From contig CAYPHJ010000086.1 of NCBI GenBank assembly GCA_964410485.1, forward strand, positions 1 through 19,841: a DNA stretch of 19,841 nucleotides, given 5' to 3'. This DNA is from CAYPHJ01 sp964410485. Lineage in GTDB: Bacteria; Desulfobacterota; Binatia; UBA9968. Numbering within the stretch: position 1 is the first letter of the stretch; each line of letters starts with the position of its first letter. This document shows positions 13,285 to 19,841 of this stretch, one piece after another. The position numbers and the translations under genes were made by a program. Below the pieces are notes generated by a model. It was not told where the DNA came from. It saw only the letters and a program-made list of their open reading frames with translations, and ran no database searches.

Positions 13285-14571
13285 TTAATGCAAATAGATC
13301 TTTTGCAAGAGTTCATAGAAGGTCGGAAAGGATATGTCTACGCAATCACCGTCATCAATTTCAATACCGCCATCACTGAAAAGACCGGCAATGGCGAGAG
13401 ACATCGCCACGCGATGGTCGCCGTAACTTTTGACGGCCGCGCCTCGAAGACGCGGGCGTCCCTCAATGACCATGCCATCCTCTTGCTCTTCCACCGTAAC
13501 GCCGAGGGCGCGCAACCCCTGGCTCATCGCGGCAATGCGATCCGATTCTTTATACCGCAGCTCTTTCACTCCGGACATGGTAGTGACGCCGCGGGCCAGG
13601 GCCCCCGCGACCGCAAGGATCGGATACTCGTCAATGGTTTTGGCGCTCATCTCCGGAGCGATTTCAACGCCGACCAAGCGATCTCCCGACACTTTTATAT
13701 CGGCTACAGGCTCGCCCGTTTCTACCCGTTCATTGAGCAACTCGACCCGGGCTTTCATGCGCCGCAGAACCTCGAGAACACCGGCCCGGCTCGGATTGAT
13801 GCCAACGTCCCGAACCACGACTTCAGAGCCCGGCGCAATCGCTGCTGCCACCAGAAAAAAAGCCGCAGAAGAGATGTCTCCGGGGATACGCACGTCTCTG
13901 GCCCGCAGCATTTGTCCTCCGGACAACGATATTGACGCCCCAGTAGTCGTAATTTCGCCGCCAAATCCGCGAATCATGAGCTCAGTGTGGTCACGTGAAT
14001 TCTGGGGCGCCACTACTGTAGTAATTCCCTGTGCCTGGAGAGCGGCCAGAAGGATAGCCGATTTCACTTGAGCACTGGCCATCGGCATCTGATATTCAAT
14101 TCCGTGCAATTGGCCACCGTGGATTGCGAGAGGGGCAAAACCCTTTCCATCAGCACTAAAGATCCGAGCCCCCATGCGTGTCAGGGGATCGATGATCCTT
14201 TGCATAGGGCGGCGCCGCAGCGAAGCATCACCGTCCAGCCGGCTGCCAAATGGGCGCCCGGCCAGGACTCCGGAGAGTAGCCTCATGGTCGTTCCCGAAT
14301 TGCCGCAATCAATCGTTTGTTCGGGGGCTGATAAGCCGTCCCAGCCACGGCCTTCGATAAAGAGCGCATCGGCTTGCGCCCGGATGCTGGTGCCCATGGC
14401 GCGAAACGCCTCCACGGTTCGCTTATTGTCTTCACCCCCGGAGAGATTGAAAATCCGGCTTGGCCCATGAGCGATGCTGCCGAAAATCACAGCCCTGTGG
14501 CCAATGGACTTATCGCCGGGGACTCGGATTTCACCGCGCAGCGGTTTATGTATCTCGGGTATTTTTTTCAC
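13285..14571 (-). CDS. aroA: 3-phosphoshikimate 1-carboxyvinyltransferase (EPSP synthase)
   Basis: Condenses shikimate-3-phosphate with phosphoenolpyruvate, the sixth shikimate step. The PGDKSIGHR motif (18-26, with Lys21, Ser22 and Arg26 binding substrate), GNSGTTMRLLSG (90-101), Asp314 (DEYP), Glu342 (YKESDR) and YGDHRVAMS (383-391) are intact. The GNSGTT version resembles Gram-positive and deltaproteobacterial enzymes more than the GNAGTA form of Escherichia coli. The 428-aa length is normal. GTG start six bases after the tyrA stop, with no strong Shine-Dalgarno sequence, suggesting coupling. Confidence 0.97.
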   Translation of the reverse strand: MKKIPEIHKPLRGEIRVPGDKSIGHRAVIFGSIAHGPSRIFNLSGGEDNKRTVEAFRAMGTSIRAQADALFIEGRGWDGLSAPEQTIDCGNSGTTMRLLSGVLAGRPFGSRLDGDASLRRRPMQRIIDPLTRMGARIFSADGKGFAPLAIHGGQLHGIEYQMPMASAQVKSAILLAALQAQGITTVVAPQNSRDHTELMIRGFGGEITTTGASISLSGGQMLRARDVRIPGDISSAAFFLVAAAIAPGSEVVVRDVGINPSRAGVLEVLRRMKARVELLNERVETGEPVADIKVSGDRLVGVEIAPEMSAKTIDEYPILAVAGALARGVTTMSGVKELRYKESDRIAAMSQGLRALGVTVEEQEDGMVIEGRPRLRGAAVKSYGDHRVAMSLAIAGLFSDGGIEIDDGDCVDISFPTFYELLQKIYLH

Positions 14572-14577
14572 AACGCG

Positions 14578-15441
14578 TTACGTGATCTGCTCCCGAATTT
14601 GATTGGCTCGGGCAAATTCCCTTTCCAGCCGGGCGCCGTGACCCTGCTCGATCCAGCGTTTCAGCTGTTCCAAGTTTTTAATGTAATCTCCCAGCGACCG
14701 GCCAAGCGCCCGGCGGTTCATGAGGCAGATATCGCGCCACAACTCGGGGCGGCTCGATGCAATTCGGGTGAAATCCTTGAACCCCCCCGCACAGTAGGTC
14801 TTGAGATCGATGCCGGGTACGTGGGTGCGCGACAAGGCGTTCACCAGGGCATACACCAAGACATGCGGTAAATGGCTAATAACGCCCAGAACTCGATCGT
14901 GCACATCGGCATCCATCAGTTCGACTTTCGCCCCCACTTTGCGCCAGAGTGAAGTCACTTTTTTCAGCGCGCGAGGATCGGTTTTATCGGTCGGTGTCAG
15001 TATGCAGCGATGGCGCACGAAAAGATCGGCTCTGGCGGCACGCGCGCCCCACTGCTCGCCACCCGCGATGGGATGACCCGCGACAAACGGCGTCCGCTGC
15101 GGGAGCATGGCCTCCATTCCCCGTACGATCTCTTGTTTGACACTGCCGACATCACTCACGATGCAACCGGCCGGCAACACAGGGAGTAGCGCACGGGTCA
15201 TTGCCAAAGTGGTTTGCACCGGCGTGGCCATCATTAGGAAATCCGTTTGTGACGGAATCTCTTCCCCGTTTAGGAGATAGCTATCGATGATTCCTTGTGT
15301 CCTGGCAAACTTGAGGTTCTCTTTGCTCCTGCCGAGCCCAATGACCTCTTCCACCAGCCCATGTTTGCGCGCCGCGAGCGCCAGTGATCCGCCGATCAAG
15401 CCAACACCGACAACAACCATTTTTCGAAAGAGCACCGCCAC
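14578..15441 (-). CDS. tyrA: Prephenate dehydrogenase, 287 aa
   Basis: Oxidises and decarboxylates prephenate to 4-hydroxyphenylpyruvate in tyrosine synthesis. The NAD(P)-binding fingerprint GVGLIGGSL (12-20) begins the protein; SDVGSVK, GHPIAGGEQWG and the catalytic-region SHLPHVLVYAL follow. There is no fused chorismate mutase and no ACT domain, so regulation probably falls on PheA and AroF. The frame is open far upstream (to 15753), but that part is antisense-free overlap with aroF and has no dehydrogenase character. I chose GTG 15441, whose G overlaps the aroF TAG (TAGTG) and which has GGGGAGAAG six bases upstream. Confidence 0.94.
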   Translation of the reverse strand: MAVLFRKMVVVGVGLIGGSLALAARKHGLVEEVIGLGRSKENLKFARTQGIIDSYLLNGEEIPSQTDFLMMATPVQTTLAMTRALLPVLPAGCIVSDVGSVKQEIVRGMEAMLPQRTPFVAGHPIAGGEQWGARAARADLFVRHRCILTPTDKTDPRALKKVTSLWRKVGAKVELMDADVHDRVLGVISHLPHVLVYALVNALSRTHVPGIDLKTYCAGGFKDFTRIASSRPELWRDICLMNRRALGRSLGDYIKNLEQLKRWIEQGHGARLEREFARANQIREQIT

Positions 15442-16454
15442 TAGAGACTTCTCCCCAGTGCTTCTGCGACTTTTTTCAGTTCGGCCATGAGCGCGGCAAA
15501 CTTGGCCGGCTTGAGAGATTGCGGACCATCGCTGAGCGCTAACTCGGGTTCTGGGTGCACCTCTACGAGCAAACCATCGGCTCCCGCTGCAATACCGGCG
15601 AGAGCCATAGCCGGGACCAGGTCCCAACGGCCGGTGCCATGGCTGGGATCGACAAATACCGGTAAATGAGTGAGTTGTTTCAACACCGGAACGGCGCTCA
15701 AATCCAGTGTGTTCCTGGTCTCGGTCTCGTAGGTGCGGATGCCTCGCTCGCAAAGAATAATCTTGCGGTTGCCTTCAGTGGCAATGTACTCGGCGGATAG
15801 CAAAAACTCTTGAATCGTAGCGCTCAAGCCGCGCTTGAGCATCACCGGCTTGTCGAGCCTTCCGACCTCGGTCAAAAGCTTAAAATTTTGCATGTTGCGC
15901 GCGCCGATCTGGAGAACATCGGCATACTTGTACACCACATCGAGATCTCGCGGATCGAGCACTTCCGTGATCACCGGCAATCCCGTAACGTCGCGCGCAT
16001 GTGCCAAGTAACCCAAACCTTCTACACCCAAACCTTGAAAGCTATAAGGCGATGTCCGTGGTTTATAGGCTCCGCCGCGCAGGAAAGTCGCTCCTGCTTC
16101 TCTGACGGGAATGGCGGCGCGTAACACCTGATCTTGGGACTCCACTGAACACGGGCCGGCCATGACATGAACTGTTTTGTCGCCGATGCGCCGTCCGTCG
16201 ACTGCGATGACCGTATTTTTTGGTTGGAATTCCCGACTGACAAGCTTGTATGGTTTGAGAATGGGCAAAACCTTTTCCACTCCGGGAAAGGTCTCCAGTG
16301 TCTGATCGGCCAGCAAGCGTTCGTTGCCGATGGCACCGATGATGGTTCTTTCTTCACCTTCGGAGATGTGCGCTCGCAGGCCAAAACTTTGGATGCGTTC
16401 TACTATGTGTTGAATCTCTTCCTTGGTAATGCCTGGCTTCAATACGATGATCAT
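15441..16454 (-). CDS. aroF: 3-deoxy-7-phosphoheptulonate (DAHP) synthase, type I-beta
   Basis: The entry enzyme of the shikimate pathway, joining phosphoenolpyruvate and erythrose-4-phosphate. An N-terminal ferredoxin-like regulatory domain (1-70, MIIVLKPGITKEEI) precedes the barrel, the layout of the Thermotoga-type enzyme. Key segments are MAGPCSVES with metal-binding Cys102, RGGAYKPRTSPYSFQGLG (126-143), GARNMQNF, MLKRGLSAT, ERGIRTYE and FVDPSHGTGRWDL. The N-terminal domain suggests feedback control, with the effector not predictable from sequence. It sits between hisC and tyrA in the operon. Confidence 0.96.
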   Translation of the reverse strand: MIIVLKPGITKEEIQHIVERIQSFGLRAHISEGEERTIIGAIGNERLLADQTLETFPGVEKVLPILKPYKLVSREFQPKNTVIAVDGRRIGDKTVHVMAGPCSVESQDQVLRAAIPVREAGATFLRGGAYKPRTSPYSFQGLGVEGLGYLAHARDVTGLPVITEVLDPRDLDVVYKYADVLQIGARNMQNFKLLTEVGRLDKPVMLKRGLSATIQEFLLSAEYIATEGNRKIILCERGIRTYETETRNTLDLSAVPVLKQLTHLPVFVDPSHGTGRWDLVPAMALAGIAAGADGLLVEVHPEPELALSDGPQSLKPAKFAALMAELKKVAEALGRSL

Positions 16455-16478
16455 GAACCTTCGCCAAACCTCCGTATC

Positions 16479-17576
16479 CTAAAGGACCGCCAAAACCCGC
16501 TCCAGGGCCTCAATGAAACGCCTGTTCTCGTCCATAGTGCCAACCGTGACTCTTATATATTGTGGCAGAGCATATACGGCCATCGGGCGGACGATCACGC
16601 CCTCGACAAGCAAGCGTTGATATGTGGCATCGCCGTTGCCGACCCGTATCAGAACAAAATTTGCGTGGCTCGGAAGGCGCTCCAAGGCGAGATTGTCGAT
16701 CTCACGGTTCAAGTATTCCATGCCTTCCCGATTGACCTCGAGCGTGCGCCGCACGTGCTCCTCATCATCTATGGCCGCAAGAGCCGCCCACTGGGCGACC
16801 GCATTCACGTTGAACGGCTGGCGCACACGCTGCATTAGCTCGATCAGCTCGTTCGCGCCAACTCCATAGCCCACTCTGAGACCGGCCAGACCATATAGTT
16901 TTGAGAAGGTTCGGACCGTCAAAAGCGCCTTGCGCCGGTTGTGATATCGCAGGGAGTCTGGATAGTCTGGATCTTGCACGTATTCGAAATAGGCTTCGTC
17001 AACGAGAATCAGTATTTCCTCCGGAACCTGGCTAAGAAACCATTCCCACTCGGCGCGGCGGAAAATGGTTCCCGTGGGGTTATTGGGGTTCGCCAAAAAA
17101 ACCAGGCGCGTCTTCGGCGTTATCGCTTCAACGATGGCGCGCAGATCGTGTGTAAAGTCTCTTAACGGCACTGCCTTGCCGATTCCCCCCGCCGCCTGGA
17201 CGACCAACGGGTAAACAATGAAAGCCTGTTGCGCCATCACCGCCTCATCGCCCGTTCTGAGAAACGTCCTCACTGCCAACTCGATCAACTCATTGGACCC
17301 ATTGCCGAAAATCAACCGCTCTGGAGCAATGCCGAGCTTTTCTGCCAGTCCCTTTCTGAGGTAAAAACAATCCCCGTCGGGGTATAGATGGAGCTGGTCC
17401 AACCGCGCTCGAATCGCCGACAAAGCTTTTGGCGATGGCCCCAAGGGATTTTCGTTTGAGGCGAGCTTGACGGAGTTCTGAATTCCGAACTCCCGTTCAA
17501 CCTCCTCGATGGGCTTGCCCGGCGTATAAGGAATCAAGGTACGGATGTATTCAGGGACGTGACCAGTTGTACTCAT
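16479..17576 (-). CDS. hisC: Histidinol-phosphate / aromatic aminotransferase
   Basis: A fold-type I PLP enzyme of the HisC family. SNENPLGPSP (40-49), NPNNPTGT (163-170), Asp193 (VDEAY), the Schiff-base Lys226 (TFSKLYGLAGLR) and Arg234 are present. In this setting, between pheA and aroF, it is likely the aminotransferase for phenylpyruvate and 4-hydroxyphenylpyruvate, perhaps besides histidinol phosphate; that dual role is known for some HisC enzymes and is inferred here from context. The frame is open to 17618, but I chose the ATG at 17576 (365 aa) because it overlaps the pheA stop as ATGA and has GGAGC directly upstream. Confidence 0.92.
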   Translation of the reverse strand: MSTTGHVPEYIRTLIPYTPGKPIEEVEREFGIQNSVKLASNENPLGPSPKALSAIRARLDQLHLYPDGDCFYLRKGLAEKLGIAPERLIFGNGSNELIELAVRTFLRTGDEAVMAQQAFIVYPLVVQAAGGIGKAVPLRDFTHDLRAIVEAITPKTRLVFLANPNNPTGTIFRRAEWEWFLSQVPEEILILVDEAYFEYVQDPDYPDSLRYHNRRKALLTVRTFSKLYGLAGLRVGYGVGANELIELMQRVRQPFNVNAVAQWAALAAIDDEEHVRRTLEVNREGMEYLNREIDNLALERLPSHANFVLIRVGNGDATYQRLLVEGVIVRPMAVYALPQYIRVTVGTMDENRRFIEALERVLAVL

Positions 17577-18649
17577 GCTCCGCTCGGATATGACCCCAGA
17601 ACTTTCATAAACTGACAATTCTTTTCTACCTCATCGATTGCTTTTTTGACCCGTTTGTCTTCCCTATGGCCTCTCAGGTCAATGAAAAAAACATATTCCC
17701 AAGGCTTGTTCTTGAGCGGCCGGGATTCGATTTTAGACAGATTGATACGGCTGCTGGCGAAAGGTTGCAGCAATCGATACAGGACACCCGGTTTGTCTTT
17801 TGCCGAAAAAGCGAGAGAAGTTTTATCGGCACCAGTGGGTCGGGCATCTTTTGTGCCGAGAACCAAAAAGCGCGTAACATTGTTACTCTGGTCCTCGATC
17901 TTTGCCGCAACGACCTGAAGATCATAGACGTCTTTGGCCAGAACGCTGGAGATCGCCCCAACGCTGCTGTCCGCCGAGGCCAGCATGGCAGCGTGGGCCG
18001 TGCTGGCAACATCTTCCAATGCGGCGCTGGGAAAGTGGCGCGCCAGCCAGCGGCGGCACTGGGCCAACGCCTGGGGATGCGACACAATTTTCCGAATGTC
18101 GTCGGCGCAACCGCCGCGTGACAGCAGGCAGTGATGAATATCGAGAAATACCTCTGCGCAAATCTTCAAATCTGAATCCACTAACAAGTCTAGCGTGTGA
18201 GCCACCACACCTTCCGTAGAATTCTCAATCGGCACCACGCCAAAATCAGCCCCGCCTTGGCTTACTTCCTCAAAGACCTCAGCGATGCTGGCCGTCGGCC
18301 GTAACTTCGACGCCGAGCCGAACTTTTCACGCGCTGCGAGATGGGAATAACTGGCTTCAGCCCCAAAAAACGATACCGTCAAGGGGCGTTCCAGGGAGCG
18401 GCAAGCGGAAATGACCTCTCTGTATATGGAGCGAACGGCTTGATCGGGTAACGGTCCGCGGCTCAGCTGTACGACTCGTCGGATAATTTCCTTTTCGCGA
18501 TCGGGAACGTAAACCTCTTCGCTGGTTCGATTCTTGGTGTGGCCGATTCTTTGTGCGAGCGACGCTCGATCGTTCAGAAGGCTAACTATTTTGGCATCAA
18601 TTTGATCGATCTTTTTCCTGATAGCATCGACCGACTCATTCCGACTCAA
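17573..18649 (-). CDS. pheA: Bifunctional chorismate mutase / prephenate dehydratase (P-protein)
   Basis: Converts chorismate to prephenate and then phenylpyruvate. The chorismate mutase domain spans about 8-90 (IRKKIDQIDAKIVSLLNDR, YVPDREKEI). The prephenate dehydratase domain follows from about 93 (TVSFFGAEASYSHLAA, PIENSTEGVV, and the catalytic-type VTRFLVLG). A C-terminal ACT domain (about 275-350, KPGVLYRLL and IESRP) gives phenylalanine feedback inhibition in this family. The start is TTG either way: 18649 has GAGG six bases upstream, whereas 18655 lies directly against it, so I prefer 18649. It is the first gene of the aromatic run and overlaps hisC by four bases. Confidence 0.95.
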   Translation of the reverse strand: MSRNESVDAIRKKIDQIDAKIVSLLNDRASLAQRIGHTKNRTSEEVYVPDREKEIIRRVVQLSRGPLPDQAVRSIYREVISACRSLERPLTVSFFGAEASYSHLAAREKFGSASKLRPTASIAEVFEEVSQGGADFGVVPIENSTEGVVAHTLDLLVDSDLKICAEVFLDIHHCLLSRGGCADDIRKIVSHPQALAQCRRWLARHFPSAALEDVASTAHAAMLASADSSVGAISSVLAKDVYDLQVVAAKIEDQSNNVTRFLVLGTKDARPTGADKTSLAFSAKDKPGVLYRLLQPFASSRINLSKIESRPLKNKPWEYVFFIDLRGHREDKRVKKAIDEVEKNCQFMKVLGSYPSGA

Positions 18650-18949
18650 TGACAACCTCGAGGCGCAGACGGTTCACTGCAGGGGTTCAGCGCGATTTCA
18701 CGTAACGTATCTTAATTCCTAGGGAATTGCAAATATTGCCAAGGCGTGCGAGGTTCTCAAATCGCTGCCTTGTGTTGTCCCTCCCGCGGTGCCCCTGCTC
18801 GTTGAATTCGTTCGAGAGTTTGAAACAAGCAAACCGCCTCGAGCATTTGGGGCTTGACAGAAAGCATTTCATGTTGTTGTGATTGGCTAGGCTTCAACGG
18901 GGAAAGTTTTGTGATGAGGACTAATAACCGGCAAGGAGGTGCAAATCAG
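18650..18949. other. Divergent intergenic region between pheA and the solute-binding protein gene
   Basis: About 300 bp with no supported gene. It contains a 15-bp palindrome, AATTCC-TAG-GGAATT (18714-18728), upstream of pheA and a plus-strand promoter candidate at 18854-18883. A 61-codon minus-strand frame (18687-18872) has no recognisable features. A loose TTGCAA...TACGTT pair around the palindrome could be the pheA promoter but matches poorly. I find no leader peptide or T-box that would point to attenuation. Confidence 0.5.
18854..18883 (+). promoter_or_regulatory. Possible promoter for the solute-binding protein gene
   Basis: A perfect TTGACA (18854-18859), an 18-bp spacer and TGTGAT (18878-18883, four of six matches to the -10 consensus), about 67 bases before the start codon. 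The -35 box is strong and the -10 box weak. Confidence 0.4.
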
Positions 18950-19841
18950 ATGCGCAATGACAGTCAAATTCGCTCAACGTATGTTCGCAGGCGCTTTCAG
19001 TTCCGTTTCGTGTCAGGGCTGTTGATGACAGCAATGATGGTGCTCCTGGCGGCCAATCGCGGCGAAACAGCTGCGGCTAAGGCTCCTGTACTGTCAGACC
19101 AGGAGCGTCAAAAGGCGGTCGAGTTCTATCAAAACAGGATGATATCCTGGATCACCTTCACGGATGCGGGCGCCACGACCGATATCATGCTGCGCATATT
19201 TCTAAAATACTTGCCCAAGTACATACCGGGAAATCCGCGGATGGGTTCAATTACGTATATGCGCGGCGGAGGCGGCACAATAGCCGGAAACTATCTTGTG
19301 GAGCGTGCACCCCGTGACGGGAGCGTCGTTGGTCAGATGAATTTCATGCAACAGCGACAGTTCGAAGGCCACCGTGCCGTTCGCTTCGACATCCGCAAGA
19401 TCAACTGGATCGCCAATTTCCTGCCGCAGAATGATCGCATCATCAGGACTCGTGCCGGTAAAGGCTTCGATACCGTCGAGCAACTCTTGAAGGCTGAGCG
19501 CGTCAACGTGGGGACTTTCGAAGTCGGCCACAACCATTATCTCCAGCTCCGGCTCGGTCAGTATTTTCTGGGAGCTCCCTTTCACATCATACCAGGGTAT
19601 ACGACCGACGAGATGGATCTGGCGATAGACCGCGGCGAGATCGATGGGCGCGTGGAGGCAGGAAGAACCTTCATCTCCAAGTTTGAAAAACAATACCGCG
19701 CCGGACAGGAAAAGGTTCACTGGAGCTCGGAGCCGGAACGCTTTGAGCTCATGCCCGAGGTGCCGACGCTGCTTGAAGTGATCGATAAATATGCGCCGCA
19801 ACGTCCAACCGAAGCGGAGATGCGCGCCCTGAAAGCTATTC
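18950..19841 (+). CDS. TctC/Bug-like periplasmic solute-binding protein (partial, 3' end missing)
   Basis: An open frame from ATG 18950, with AAGGAGG (18933-18939) ten bases upstream, runs to the window end (297 codons). A signal peptide is likely: basic n-region to about residue 20, hydrophobic LLMTAMMVLLAA, and a cleavage site near 40-43 (ETAAAKA). The mature part has the layout of tripartite tricarboxylate transporter receptors: an early FTDAGATTDIMLRIFLKYL segment followed by YMRGGGGTIAGNYLVERAPRDG matches the family's two ligand loops. Sequence is divergent, so the ligand (a carboxylate in the family) cannot be predicted. No TctA/TctB membrane genes are in view. This is the only plus-strand gene and is transcribed away from the aromatic cluster. 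Confidence 0.82.
   Translation, partial: MRNDSQIRSTYVRRRFQFRFVSGLLMTAMMVLLAANRGETAAAKAPVLSDQERQKAVEFYQNRMISWITFTDAGATTDIMLRIFLKYLPKYIPGNPRMGSITYMRGGGGTIAGNYLVERAPRDGSVVGQMNFMQQRQFEGHRAVRFDIRKINWIANFLPQNDRIIRTRAGKGFDTVEQLLKAERVNVGTFEVGHNHYLQLRLGQYFLGAPFHIIPGYTTDEMDLAIDRGEIDGRVEAGRTFISKFEKQYRAGQEKVHWSSEPERFELMPEVPTLLEVIDKYAPQRPTEAEMRALKAI

Noticed and set aside
13144..13935. A 263-codon plus-strand frame antisense to aroA and cmk
   Set aside because: aroA and cmk are unambiguous on the minus strand; this frame shows no domain.
15442..15753. N-terminal extension of tyrA by 104 residues
   Set aside because: It lies entirely within aroF in another frame and lacks dehydrogenase character; GTG 15441 has a good ribosome binding site.
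18687..18872. 61-codon minus-strand frame upstream of pheA
   Set aside because: No visible ribosome binding site or motif, and it covers the divergent regulatory region including the palindrome.
19247..19801. A 184-codon minus-strand frame opposite the solute-binding protein gene
   Set aside because: The plus strand has a ribosome binding site, a signal peptide and the TctC-like pattern; the minus frame has none of these.

Overview
The window looks like chromosomal DNA of a Gram-negative bacterium of moderate GC content. The gene order pheA-hisC-aroF-tyrA-aroA-cmk-rpsA-sppA-ihfB resembles the aromatic/translation cluster of Deltaproteobacteria (Geobacter-type) and allied uncultured soil or subsurface lineages. 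The lexA-imuA-imuB cassette and a TctC-like periplasmic binding protein fit that guess, but no rRNA gene is present and the assignment is an inference. Nearly every gene lies on the minus strand; only the last, truncated gene is on the plus strand.

Left end (1-1831): an integron. A full-length integron-type tyrosine recombinase (intI) is followed, in the same transcriptional direction, by a 205-bp stretch with three stem-loops (candidate attI), a one-gene cassette of unknown function and a well-formed attC site. That attC has a GTTAGGC core and a one-base extrahelical bulge. The first bases of a second cassette follow. Here intI is co-oriented with its cassettes, unlike class 1 integrons.

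SOS region (about 2107-5450): lexA, a four-helix-bundle (S23/IVP-type) gene, imuA and imuB run toward intI. The lexA promoter is very readable: TTGACA, a 17-bp spacer holding a CTG-N10-CAG LexA box, and TATATG, placed so that the transcript should start at or next to the ATG. No dnaE2 follows imuB; the integron sits where it is often found. Nonanucleotide tandem repeats (GNTTGGAAC-like or its complement) mark the gene boundaries here and occur nowhere else in the window that I could see.

Middle (5750-8757): a two-gene unit with a MoxR/Mg-chelatase-like AAA+ ATPase and a VWA-domain partner. 

Right part (8966-18655): a long minus-strand run. PheA, AroF, TyrA and AroA, with HisC as probable aminotransferase, supply the start, the EPSP step and the Phe/Tyr branches of aromatic synthesis. 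Cmk and ribosomal protein S1 follow, then SppA, an HU/IHF-family protein and a HIT-family hydrolase. Several genes overlap by 1-4 bases and many use GTG or TTG starts. At the far right a divergent plus-strand gene encodes the N-terminal 297 residues of a TctC/Bug-like solute-binding protein, cut by the window end.

Most noteworthy are the co-directional integron attached to the SOS mutagenesis cassette, its attC, the leaderless-looking lexA promoter, the repeat family, and an A5-G-A8 tract in imuA where the imuB frame is already open.
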